Under the pieces are notes generated by a model. It was not told the DNA's origin. It searched no databases and was given only the letters and a program-made list of their open reading frames with translations. Shown piece by piece: positions 53,455 to 64,000 of a DNA stretch of 64,000 nt. Source of the DNA: Littorina saxatilis (taxonomy: Eukaryota; Mollusca; Gastropoda; Littorinimorpha; Littorinidae); the NCBI RefSeq assembly GCF_037325665.1, contig NC_090260.1, positions 49,408,221-49,472,220 of the forward strand. Reading direction: 5' to 3'. Within the stretch, counting starts at the first letter, position 1. Every line of letters starts with the position of its first letter. A program made the position numbers and the translations under genes.

Positions 53455-54056
53455 TGACTGGACCTGTCAACTCCAGGTGCGGTCCTGATTTGGCCTATAT
53501 TCGCTGGACCCAAAAAGCAACAGCTATCAAATCAAATCAACTCCAGGTGCACAGACCTGTCACCCCCTGGGGCTTTCAGTTTACCTCGGGCAGCTATCCG
53601 TTGGAAAACACAAAGTTTCATCAACTTTCAGACAAGGAGTCAAAAACTGAACATTTTTTACGAGTAAATTTCGGCTGCCTCCGGGCAGGCCTTAGTCGGC
53701 CAGGCTCACATCAGGTCCTGCACGTGAACTTTTTCGTCAAAAACCTACATGGAAATCTATCGGTCTCCGGGAGAGGGAGAATTCTTTCTGTTTTTGAGTA
53801 TTTTACGTCAAGACTTGTGTGTGATGGTGAAATAAAATTGTAGAAGATGGGTATGTTGGTCTATTTTGGCATACAGCCCACAGCCTTTAGCCTCGGAGCG
53901 TGATCATGGAAATGTTAATTACAATTTGGAGGGATATGACAAACCGCATGCAGTTTCGTTTGGCACGCAACACTAAGGGTACGTGTAGACATCTGTGAGA
54001 TAGTTGGGGGAAGCGCCTGGCTGTTTATATCGTAATCTGCAACAAAACGACTAATC

Positions 54057-54971
54057 CAGACCTGTTTACCTTAAACCCGAGGCAAGAGTACTTTCCCAAA
54101 AAGTTGAGTGTATTTTTCAAAAAGTTGGTGTACTTTGCAAGCAAAGCCATATGGGCTAGGGAAAATGTACGCGTGGGTGCAAACGTGTCTGTGTAAGAAT
54201 AGCATGTCTTGTGAAGACCTTCAGAATTTAACTCCTTCCAATACAACAGGAACAAAACAATTTTATTTACCTGTCAGTGTATAGCATTATAACCAGTGTC
54301 TTCCAAACAGATTGATAATGAAAAGATGAAGTTCGTGAAATAACATCTGCGGTTGACAGTGGCAAGTTCAGTTTTACAATCATCTCAGAAAACATTGCTT
54401 CAGCACGGACTACAGCCTTTTCTTCTGGCAGGATTTGCTTTGCGGGAATGAACTTCATAACTCCTTAGCAGATTTCAGCGGATTTCTTTGCAGCAACCTT
54501 GTCCAGGCGAGTTTTGGAACTGCAGTGTCGTTCGATGTCATATTTCCCAGCATGGGCAACGGAGAAATCTGATTTACAATACTTGCAGTGTGCATGACTT
54601 TTTCCCATAGTAGATTCAACAATTCCTGGCTCTTTCTTATATTTCTCCAAGAAAATATGCTGCTTCTGCTGTTTAGACTTGGTACAGTCATCCGAAACTG
54701 GCACATTTTACAGCTTCATTTTGCCACAATTGTCGGGACGATCGCACGTGCTAACTGAACAAGGTTTCCACAGCTGAAGACTCGCTGTCATGGTTATCTC
54801 CCTTCGACCGAAACCGGTATCAGTTGTACCATCCCGTAATCAGCACACCAGCACCGAAAAACGTATTCTGGATTTTTTCTTATGCGTATTTTGTGTGTGT
54901 GTCGCGTATTTGCGTACCGATAATAATTTGGCGTACACAATACGCCCAAATCGTACTGGTAAACAGGTCTG
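54057..54971 (-). mobile_element. hAT transposon remnant, 915 bp
   Basis: Ends CAGACCTGTTTACC and GGTAAACAGGTCTG form inverted repeats, flanked by CTAATC on both sides (6 bp). The element carries a transposase N-terminal fragment on the minus strand (54,267-54,704). End sequences resemble those at 39,766 and 49,807, so this copy identifies the family. Confidence 0.85.
54267..54704 (-). pseudogene. hAT transposase N-terminal fragment
   Basis: The first part has a C2H2/BED-like finger, CKYCKSDFSV...HCSSK, preceded by QHIFLEKYKKEPGI. After an in-frame stop, the same frame continues with RAEAMFSEMIVKLNLPLSTA, which I recognise as the segment following the finger in many animal hAT transposases (usually ending LPF..AD). 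The catalytic core and dimerisation domain are missing. It is therefore a dead internal-deletion copy. Confidence 0.7.
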
Positions 54972-57900
54972 CTAATCTTTGCTCTCAAGGCTGTGACATA
55001 CCGCACACAGCCTTTAGCCTCAGAGCGTGTTCATGGAAATGTTAATTACAGTTTGGCGGGATATGACAAACCGCATGCAGTTTCGTTTGGCTTGCAACAC
55101 TAAAGGTATATGTAGACGTCTGTAAGATAGTTGGGGGAAGCGCCTGGCTGTTTATATCGTAATTTGCAACAAAACGACTCATCTTTGCTCTCCATATGTG
55201 ACTTAAACACTGCATCTTTTAACATACAAATTCTCTCAGGTGATACCCCGACGACTTTTTTTTCGACTACTTTTATTTCAACTAATCTCTTTACTCGGCG
55301 CATTACTTTAACAATTTGACATTTTTTTCACACGACTTCATTTTAAACGCTTCACTTCACTGCTACCCAAGTCTGCACTATTTTCTTCAATCTACGCCTT
55401 GTTTATAAAACACAACCCGGTTACTTTTTAACTTCTGACTATAACCAAGTTATGATGAGGGGAAAGTGAGCATTGAACAAACCATATCGCATAACAGCCC
55501 TGTAAACATTCTGGTCAAATGTAAAACAACTTTCCGTGTTACGATAGAGACACTTCACATGCACAATCTACCGTCTCATTTTTTTGGGCCATGTTCTACC
55601 GACACTAAATCCAAACTCCCAATTTGGACACGCAATATAGTGGTTCATTCCGCCCGTCTAGACATGTTTCAACCTAAATTCATAAGAACCTGCGTAACTT
55701 GAACTGACTGATGGCAAAAAACGACACAGAGCATACGAAAGAAAAAAGATTGATTATAAATAGAACACTGGCGATTGAATTTCAATAGCAGAGAAGAGTG
55801 GAACGTTGGACTTGGAGTCGGATGTAAAGATGAGACATTTGCTTTATTGTCCATTTCTAAGGACACACAAAGACAAAAATAATGCACTTTTGCTTGAAAC
55901 ATCACAGCTCACATTTAATTTATCCACTCTTGTGTAACATCGATTGCCAAAATCTTGCTACTAGCGACAGTGAAAAACTGCAAAAAAGACGACAAGATTC
56001 CACATGGAAAAGCCAATTCATCGCTGACCGCGGCCTAGTTGCTATGATATCTCGAGTGCTTTGTGTGTATAAATGAATCTGAAAGTCACAACACAACATA
56101 ATTTGTTGGCGTGGTTGTATAAGCAGAGATGGCAAAATCTGCAACATTTTACTTGCAAGCTGGACGAGTCACTTCAACAAAGTTACTAGCCCGCCTGAAA
56201 TTTCACACCACATGAAGCGTTAATATCAATGACTGTCAGATCTGTATTTATCACACAAAATAGCGGTGGTCTGTACGATCAACAACTTGATCGAGCTCAG
56301 CTGGTGTCTTGTCTGGCTTTCCTTGCATAGTTCTTCACCGCAATTTTGCTCCAAAACAAAACGCCTTCATTTTCTCTTTGTACGTTTTAAGAAATGTTGA
56401 ACAAATTAATCCCCACCATTGTCTTCCCAACCAATTAACGCACCACTCTCCTCTTTTCTTGGAATGTTACCAACTAACGCACCACTCTCCTCTTTTCTTG
56501 GAATGTTACCAACTAACGCACCACTCTCCTCTCTTCTTGGAATGTTCTATCTTTTCACATTCTTTATCTGCTTGTTGTTCTTTTAGCATTAGTCATTTCA
56601 AATTATTTTTCAGGGGGATTCATCTTTTCATAAATAATAAATATGTAATAAGACACAGAAGTGAAAGTAGAAACGGCCCCGACGCGGTCCGAATGAAACC
56701 TTTCCGAGCACAGTGTCTACCAGCACGGCGGACTTATAATCCGGCTGTCAAGGGCGGTTGACCTGGCTATTCCTGTCAAGACCTTCTCAAATTGCTGGCT
56801 GGCTATTTGACTTTTTAGAAGTTAAGTTGCCTGGCTGACACGTTGTTTTTTATGTGGCCATCCACAATGGTGTCCATATGAGCCTTTCTCCACACCTAAC
56901 AGTTCTAACTTTGTACAACTCCATTGCTAACCGTAACAAGCCACTATTTACCTTAAGTCTTCTTTTCAAATTATATCTTTTTCTGGAAACATGGGGCTCA
57001 ACCGCCGACACTAAAATTAACTTGCTTGCTACATTTTCAAAATATTCATCGGACAGCAGATATACCTGGCATGTTTCATGATGGAGGAATAAAATCTTCC
57101 ACTATAGCCTCAGCCCCTGAGCTAACCCCACCTCCTCATTCACTCAATCCAAATGTCACACACATGCTCCCCCCCCCCCCCCCCCCCCCCCTGCACCTTA
57201 CCTTGCACCTCACAACTGCTCACACAGCCTGCCTCTTGTCACACTGAGCTAAACACCATTCAACCCCTTTCACTCACACACCACACAGCTTAACACGCTT
57301 CAATCCCGGTCACACACACACATTCACTGCATGTCACTCACACACACATATCCAGCCTGCCTCTTGTCACACAGCTCAACATTTGCACTCATTACTGCCA
57401 CTCACTTACACATATCCAGCCTGCCTCTTGTCACACAGCTCAACATTTGCACTCATTACTGCCACTCACTCACACATGTACAGCCTGCCTCTTGTCACAG
57501 CTCAACATTTGCACTCATTACTGCCACTCACTCACACATGTACACACACAGCCACTGCTCCCCCTGGACACCTGGCCTGAAGCAACAAACATGGTTAGAA
57601 CTCCACGTCCCTGGCCGTGGGACGCTACTCTGTGCACACAACATCCTCATGCACAGCTTCGCCTCTACCTCACCGTTACCCAAGTCCAAATGATGTCATG
57701 TACTCAATAAAAAACCTCTGTCTTTCGTTTGACAAGGTACACAGTACTCAATAAAAAACAGCCGTCTTTCGTTTGACAAGGTACACAATGTGAGGCAGCA
57801 CAAAAAGGCAGCATGACATGTTGTTGTGTGCACAGAGAGGGTGTAGTCATGAGCGCACACAGCTTCAAGGGACCCCCGGGAAAGCTACACTTCCATAGAC

Positions 57901-59666
57901 TCTCCTACACTGCTCAGTCTATCCCTAACAATATCCTACACTGCTTGGCCTATCTCTATTCCACTGCTCTGCCTTTGCCTTACCACTAGCTGTCCAATTT
58001 CACAAGGTCACTACGTCATCATTGCTAAAGGATTTAAGGTAAACAATTTGATGGATGAGGGGACTCTTACATTTCGAGTTTGAGGAGCCCAGTATTGCTG
58101 CCAGGGGTCACTTTCGCTGCGCTGCGCACTACTATGATCCTGGAAGACAACCAAACAAAATAGTTACAGCCACAGCCGTTACATTTCAGCACAACGCTCG
58201 TCTGCTTTACAAGCTGAGTGGTCACACTCCACAGCATCACCCTCCAATCAAAACCAATTATCTCCAATATCCTTTGGGGAGAAAAACAAAATACATGTTG
58301 CTGAGCTCATCAAGGTAGACCACTGAACTTGTAAACCACTGGAGCAGTAAAGGATACCCACATTTACATTATTGAATACAACTTGTACTAAAAAAAGGAA
58401 TCATGGCTTGTGAGAATAATCAAAGTCTAGTTGCTGTGGGTTAGTGGTAACTCTGCATAGTAAAAAATCATTTGTTTTACACAATTCTTACCCCTGTTTC
58501 CCCACAAGGATAACAACTTTCCTGTGCATCATGCTTTCTCGCAGTTTGACACACTCATACAATACATTGTGTCTCTCCAAAATTAAATGTACAACTACAA
58601 ATTTTGTATAATCAAATATTGAGAAAGGAAAAACTTGTGCTTCTCAGTTGTTCATTGGGTCAAACGCTCTGTTAACAAGAACTAACGCACACAAGAACTG
58701 TGCATGAATTTACCAGCAGCACCAAAAATGTATCTCATTCTCATACCTCGTTACACTTAGCTACTCTTGAGCGTTGACACCCCAGGGTATTATACGCAGG
58801 GGGGACACAATGCCATTGAAAGGCAAATGCATGCACAATGACATCAAGTTGAAGACTGTGCAAGCCAACAAACTGACCAGTTAAACTGTACTAGCCACTC
58901 CTCTTGATGGAAGCTGAGAAAAACGCCATGAAGCCACAGCAACCATACTATGTAGTTACAGCCAGACAGGAGAAACATTGACCTGAAAGCTAACTGGAGC
59001 CAATAAGCAGCCATGTAAAATCGATCCAAGTCACCATGTGCCCTGAGTCTGCAAGAAACACATTCTCTCCACACAACAGGTTATGGGACAAAACACGAAG
59101 CACTGAGCTTGGGTACACATCTCAGTTTTTGTCTGCACCCAGAGTTCACCCTTGTAGATATTGTATACATTCAACCTTGTCAATCACCCTCCCTTGCAAA
59201 GTTATAATGATCGACCTTGGGTAAATTTCATTCATGGGGTCTTCTCGATGATGGTTGATTCATGGGGTTGAATTACTTTGAAATAAAGTTATTCAATCTT
59301 GGAAATTTGCTTCATCACAAAATGTTCTCATTCAAGGGAAGTAACAACTCAGTGGATTTTTTTTAAGGAAATAATTTTCAGGTGAACCATATCAAATTCC
59401 ACCACGAGGTTCCTTCACTTGCAAAAACCCTACATGCTTTTCTCTCAAGTAAGCCTTCAGTTTGACCGGAAAGCAACGTTTCAGTCTTTAAGAAATAAGG
59501 CACATGGAGACAACGGTGGGACTCGCGCTATTTATCAGTATTATTATCAATAAATATCTACCATGAAAGCTGGGCGCAAACAAAAAGTGAGACGGTAACA
59601 CCTGAAAGGAACACTCTCTCTCAGGGCAACAGGTTACAAGTGCAGTGCAAAGCACTGAAAGCTCAC

Positions 59667-59807
59667 CTTCGAGTTGGGGATGGTGACGTCACACCAGCGT
59701 CCGTCGATCATGTGGCGTTGAGACATGCACTTCACCTGGGACTCGGGCTCACCAAAGCGGATGAAGCCAAAGCCCTTGGACTGCCCGGTGCGCGTGTCTC
59801 TCTTCAC
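59667..59807 (-). CDS. TARDBP: TARDBP exon 3: second half of RRM1
   Basis: The exon is 141 bp, phase 0 at both ends, with acceptor TTTGTGCAG and donor AAG|GTGAGC. It encodes residues 138-184, [20 protein letters not shown] and on to [17 protein letters not shown] is RNP1, with Phe150 and Phe152 matching the human stacking residues. [18 protein letters not shown] is nearly identical to human. Boundaries coincide with human exon borders by memory. Confidence 0.97.
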
Positions 59808-60059
59808 CTGCACAAAGCAACATGTCACAGTCAGTTCTGTACTCGCACCCGCCTCATTCCTCATTGGTCAGCCATCATGCTAGATGAACACTACCATGCA
59901 CAGACAAGTGTTTTCGGTTAAAAATGCACCTGGATCTATGTACCAATTCCTCTTGCATTTTATCACTGACATGTTCATCCGGGTTGTAGGTACCAGCAAG
60001 ACGATGCCGCTATAAAAAAACCAGACTCAGGCAGTGAGAATCTGGGAACGAGGATACAC

Positions 60060-60447
60060 TTTCTTTCTTTATTTATTTGGTGTTAACGTCGTTTTCAACC
60101 ACGAAGGGTTATATCGCGAAGGGGAAAGATGGGATAGAGCCACTTGTCAATTGTTTCTTGTTCACAAAAGCACTAATCAAAAATTTGCTCCAGGGGCTTG
60201 CAACGTAGTACAATATATGACCTTACTGGGAGAATGCAAGTTTCCAGTACAAAGGACTTAACATTTCTTACATACTGCTTGACTAAAATCTTTACAAAAA
60301 TTGACTATATTCTATACAAGAAACACTTAACAAGGGTAAAAGGAGAAACAGAATCCGTTAGTCGCCTCTTATGACATGCTGGGGAGCATCGGGTAAATTC
60401 TTTCTCGTCCCAACCAATATGGGACTCCCCCTAGCCCGCGGGGGGTC
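60060..60447 (+). mobile_element. dispersed mollusc repeat ending in a CCCCC/GGGGG hairpin
   Basis: It starts TTATTTATTTGGTGTTAACG and ends GACATGCTGGGGAGCATCGG ... CCCCCTAGCCCGCGGGGGG. I recognise the end phrase from many mollusc genomic sequences (memory). It is non-coding and its class is not certain. Confidence 0.6.
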
Positions 60448-61699
60448 GAGGATACACAAAAATGTCTAAAAATGACCTATGGTTTACAAACAATACTCTG
60501 ATTCTGAAGATGGAGCACTAAGAATGGCTCTGAAATTATGTCTTGGGGATCTTGAAAAAGTCTCAAGATTCTCATGGGTGAGAACAACATCAGATCTGCA
60601 CAAAACAAATGTGCTTAATAGTACAGTTCCCAGTCGCTGGGGCATTGTCCCCTTGGTACATCACTGATTGTCACAAGACTTACATGATAAAACTCGCCGA
60701 CCAGGTGTCACACCACAGATAAAACAAGCGTGTCAAAGACATCGATCAGAGAACACTGCATTACAATGAACAGACCTGCCAGGCATGGGAATTGATTGAA
60801 AGAAAAATCTCGGAAAACTAAGTCCGTCAGAACTCATCTTTTCTTCCTCTTGTCGAGATCTGAAATCTAGTTTAAAATCTGTGCAATCTGGTAGTGTGTA
60901 TCATGAACTTTACACAGGGTTAAGCCTGGGAGAAAAAGGCAATGGGACATTTGTCCCGCTCAACCAAATTCTGATGGGACATAGTCTAAGACAAGACGCG
61001 CTAAAGAGGCACGTATGCGTCTTGACCAAAGATGCAAAATGGTGCCATCTGAGAATTAGCCGCTATATCGTGTTATCTGTGAATGTGTCTGTATCACTGT
61101 ATGTGTGTGTAATCTGATGTAAAGTGTACATGCGCCCTTTGACCCACTGAAGGGGGAGTTGTGATGGGACATTTTCAGAATTAATGTGCCAATGGCGCAC
61201 TAGTAAATGAAACCCTGTTTACACAGCAAAACACCTAACCAAATAGCCAGTAACCAACAATCATTTGAATCCATTTACTAGTTAATTTATACTATTTAAA
61301 CTCACTTCACATGGGCGGCCTTTCTCGCACACAAAAAAAGGGTAGTTTTTTTTAGTACATTAGCCATACTAGGCTGTTTCAATTATCGTTCCTCGATTTT
61401 TATTTTCTCGAAACAGGATCATTTTCTCTCTTGGAAATCATCAAATCTGAGGATAATTTCCTTGCCTGCGCCAACCCTTGTGTAACTTTTCAAAATAGAT
61501 CATCAAGTTACCTTTTGACTTCTTCACGTTTGCAAATTTAGCAGACCATCAAATAAAATGTATTTCCACATCCACAATTAGGCTATCCCCCTGCCAGATT
61601 CTTTACATTTAGCAAAAGTAAATACAGAAATAAAAGAGTGCTTGCAACGCCACTTTTTAATGTGGACAATGTTTTACGACACAAATTCTGACGGCTACA

Positions 61700-62477
61700 C
61701 AGGGATGTCGGTAGGGGTCGGACATCGGACATATAACAATGAAAATCCCCAATTCACATTCCCGCATGTCGGTCAGATGTCCTATCGTTTTAGCCTGAGC
61801 GTGGTCATTGTCCGATATGTACTCCATTTTTTTCAGACAGCGCGATATTCGTTTATTTCCATTTCAAGATACAAATATTCTAAAAGACCGAGCGCTCTCG
61901 TGTTCAGCTGACACTGAAGTTGCCAGTGCCGCGTGCGGATCTTTTCTTTTGTCGGGAATTCCCGAACCGTTTGCGGTATGCGCCGTTTGGGTATAACCGT
62001 CTCGGTGCAGCGCACTGATCTAAAAATAGTGGATTATTTTTTAGATCAGTGCATGCTACAGGAGACAACTCCAACTGACTAAATTTGTCGTCTGCTTTTG
62101 TTTTCGATACGAGACGAAGCACTGAATTATGCCGCTGAAAAAACCCCACCTAAAGCCTGCAAAAGATCAGCATTAGATCAAACCGATCATTTTGTTTTTC
62201 AACTTTTATCCAAATCATGCAGTTTGTAGTCAAAATAAGAGATCTAAAGTTGTTCATGTTGGTTTCTTTTTTGTGGTTTCTTTGAAACTAAACAAATACA
62301 TTATACGCACACTGTGTTGATGTATTTACTATAATACGCGATTGTGTGTGTGTGCGCATGACTTTGGAACAATTCCATGGAATGTGTTATAAGCTGTTTG
62401 GCGCAAATTCATAATGTCCTATTACACTTTCTGAAAGCGGTCAAATGTCCTATTGATGCTGAAGAACAACATCCCTG
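61700..62477. mobile_element. hAT-like MITE with 6-bp target duplication
   Basis: The ends CAGGGATGT and ACATCCCTG are inverted repeats, flanked by GCTACA at 61,694-61,699 and 62,478-62,483. A 15-bp-stem hairpin (62,012-62,052, GCACTGATCTAAAAA) sits inside. There is no transposase; assignment rests on the CAG terminus and the duplication. Confidence 0.7.
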
Positions 62478-62573
62478 GCTACACAGTCACAAAAAAAAAG
62501 TGTAGCATGCTTGTAATAATTTTCTTTGAGTGTAGGAATTCTAAGCTATGCTTCAGCGTAACCAGATACTGAC

Positions 62574-62749
62574 CTGTACAAGCAGGAGCTCTCCAAATTG
62601 GCTGAAGTAGCTCTTGAGGTCATCCTCTGTGCTCTTCCATGGCAGGCCCAGCACGATCAGGTCCGAGCACACCTTGCTTGTTGTCCTCTTCATTTTTGCT
62701 GCTTGGCTGTCGCCAAAGCCATCCTCTCCTTTCCGCTTGTTTTGGTCTG
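62574..62749 (-). CDS. TARDBP: TARDBP exon 2: nuclear signal and first half of RRM1
   Basis: The exon is 176 bp, entering in phase 1 after GGCTTACAG and leaving in phase 0 at CAG|GTCAGT. It completes residue 79 and encodes 80-137. NKRK (82-85) and KMKR (97-100) correspond to the bipartite nuclear signal of human TDP-43. [20 protein letters not shown] is RRM1 with RNP2 LIVLGL. The acceptor is a NAGNAG (CAGCAG), so one residue could be included or skipped. Confidence 0.96.
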
Positions 62750-63347
62750 CTGTAAGCCAGTCCAGTACTGATAAACTATAGGTGAGCGATCATGCTATAT
62801 AAACACTATGCTACTAAGAAAACCGAGAGTTGTTTGTCAAAAATTGCAACTGGACCGATGTGCAAATTACGTTGCATTTTATTTGTCACTGTGCCAAGAT
62901 ATTTAAATAATTACAATTTACATCAAACAAATTGCATCAACCTAAAGATGACCAACAGTGGTTCCTGCAACGTTCCAGATCCCAAGCTAAACTTGCGGCC
63001 ATTTATCCCAGAACAAAAGCAAGGGGATGCCAGTTAATCCAACAACCAGCAGGACTGTGAGACAGTTACCAACAGTAACACTTATTTCTACTGGACCAAC
63101 TGGTCCGACGTTCTACCTGGCCATAGAACACTTTTCCGAGGGATGATCAACTTGATTGACATAAATCTTAGGCAGCATTAAGCCTAAGGTACTGGCACTA
63201 CCAATCTTTAACAGAAAAAAACATTCCTTGACGGGCACACATACAGAACACGCACCTCACGTGAGAGACAGAAAGGCCGAAGAGTTGAGGGAAGACAAGA
63301 CAAAGAACAATTTCTCAACAATGCAAAGAAAACAATGTAATACGCAC

Positions 63348-63582
63348 TTTTCGGGAAGACTGCGATGTACTGATGATTTCCCCACAGTCCATCGGGGGGA
63401 TACAGGACACCATCGGCAAGACGAATCCCTCTGAATGCACCGGACTCGGCTTTGTACTTCAGACCACTTGCTGAAGGAAACTGCGCCGACAGTGTCGTCA
63501 ACAACAACGTTCCGTCATCTTCACTGGGGATTTCAATAGGTTCGTCGCTGACATCTTCACAAACCTGAATAAACTGGGACAT
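63348..63582 (-). CDS. TARDBP: TARDBP exon 1: start and N-terminal domain
   Basis: The exon begins [20 protein letters not shown] and ends VFPK plus one base, with donor AAAA|GTGCGT. It covers the ubiquitin-like N-terminal domain (residues 1-78) that makes TDP-43 oligomerise. [20 protein letters not shown] is close to human [20 protein letters not shown]. The exons join in frame to a 411-residue protein; human is 414. Intronic reading-through ends at a stop at 63,208. Confidence 0.97.
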
Positions 63583-63963
63583 CTTTGCTAATATTCCGAA
63601 GTTGTTACAGAAAGGAAATGCACTAAACAGATGAGTTTTCGATGCGGTTCTACCGGCGTAGAAAGCGTGCTGTCAAAGATGGCGTCGGGAAAGGAAGACG
63701 CCGTGCAGCGGGAAGCGTAATGCGCGTCCTTTGCATAAATTAACGGCTGCGCATGCTCAGAGGTTGTAAAAGTGCTACACGATTGGTTGGTATGCGAATG
63801 AAATACTGAAAACAATAAAAACTATTTGAAGCACACTGAAATAATACAAGTGAATGTAATACTGTCAAATAAACAAAAAAGACTGTTTCGAAATGATGAA
63901 GATGAAACAATTCCTCGGAGTACTATTGGTATAAGTATTAAATATTCACTCAGTATGTCACCA
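63583..63963 (-). promoter_or_regulatory. TARDBP: TARDBP 5' UTR and promoter region, shared spacer with tRNA-Phe
   Basis: The start codon is preceded by a pyrimidine-rich leader. On the minus strand CGCCATCTTTG (63,677-63,685 on plus, AAGATGGCG) matches the YY1 motif common at start sites of housekeeping genes, and the surrounding 60 bp are GC-rich. No TATA box was identified. The transcription start is probably near 63,680-63,720. The spacer to the tRNA gene contains AT-rich sequence only. Confidence 0.45.
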
Positions 63964-64000
63964 GCCGAAATAGCTCAGTTGGGAGAGCGTTAGACTGAAG
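63964..64000 (+). tRNA. tRNA-Phe(GAA): tRNA-Phe (GAA), cut by the window edge
   Basis: GCCGAAATAGCTCAGTTGGG and the next 17 bases are the 5' acceptor strand, D-arm and anticodon arm up to position 37. The anticodon GAA is at 63,997-63,999. The sequence equals the conserved animal tRNA-Phe, including box A. The remaining half lies outside the window. It is head-to-head with TARDBP. Confidence 0.93.

Larger units (their letters stand above)
53869..55178. repeat. direct duplication of about 185 bp, first copy split by a hAT element
   Basis: CACAGCCTTTAGCCTC ... GTTATATCGTAA-type sequence at 53,869-54,056 recurs at 54,996-55,178 in the same orientation with scattered differences. The flank TTTGCTCTC after the hAT element continues the first copy, which shows that the duplication is older than the insertion. 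Confidence 0.8.
51782..59666 (-). other. TARDBP: TARDBP intron 3, with inserted elements
   Basis: The intron runs between a GTGAGC donor and a TTGCAG acceptor. It contains a family-4 fragment (about 52,675-52,735), a family-1 copy, a direct duplication of about 185 bp with a hAT element, a 3-copy 37-bp repeat (56,436-56,545), a poly(C) run (57,170-57,191) and a 3-copy 64-bp repeat (57,340-57,545). Remaining stretches (53,455-53,868; 55,180-56,430; 57,550-59,660) show no gene. Confidence 0.75.
59808..62573 (-). other. TARDBP: TARDBP intron 2
   Basis: The donor GTCAGT and acceptor TTGTGCAG are clear. It holds a dispersed mollusc repeat (60,060-60,447) and a hAT-like MITE (61,700-62,477). The remaining sequence, about 60,450-61,690, shows no gene. 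Confidence 0.8.

Noticed and set aside
53454-53843. 129-codon plus-strand frame
   Set aside because: Starts at the edge of a family-1 repeat and shows no recognisable domain; probably an unclassified repeat.

Overview
The window reads as nuclear DNA of a mollusc, most likely a gastropod. I infer this from recognisable molluscan tRNA-derived SINEs, several short interspersed families typical of mollusc genomes, long CA/TG and TC tracts, and one intron-bearing host gene. The species is not identified.

Region by region: 1-11,310 holds most of a Polinton (Maverick/adintovirus-like) element. It carries a broken DNA polymerase B region running off the left edge, an integrase, four small membrane proteins, a packaging ATPase, a double-jelly-roll capsid protein, a probable penton protein and four unrecognised proteins. 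11.3-14.4 kb is a repeat belt with a SINE, microsatellites, a repeat cassette and a foldback element. 14,409-22,678 is a young-looking, whole-looking Ty3/gypsy element on the minus strand with near-identical 1,566-bp LTRs, a GCATT target duplication, the rare order gag-PR-INT-RT-RNaseH (Gmr1 type) and a SCAN-like capsid region. 22.7-28.5 kb is another repeat belt, including a second, inverted copy of the cassette.

From about 63.7 kb down to about 28.87 kb the minus strand carries the TDP-43 gene (TARDBP). Four coding exons give a complete 411-residue protein. A fifth exon at 31,636-31,991 has the same strand, a compatible splice phase and a Tyr/Gln/Gly-rich prion-like tail; I interpret it as an alternative last exon giving a 415-residue isoform. 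The intron before it contains about 48 tandem copies of the exon's own 3' splice site (82-bp unit, 3.9 kb), each with branch point, pyrimidine tract and AG, and most followed by an early stop. The transcribed strand also has UG-rich clusters, the known ligand of TDP-43, after the canonical stop and at the distal poly(A) site. A tRNA-Phe gene begins head-to-head with TARDBP and is cut by the right edge.

The TARDBP introns are loaded with minisatellites and DNA transposons, including hAT-type elements with 6-bp target duplications. Four otherwise unrelated interspersed families share one end design: a 5' T-rich end with a hairpin, and a 3' hairpin followed by CTTGTT. This suggests one mobilising machinery, perhaps rolling-circle. 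Two of them carry nuclear-receptor half-site repeats.
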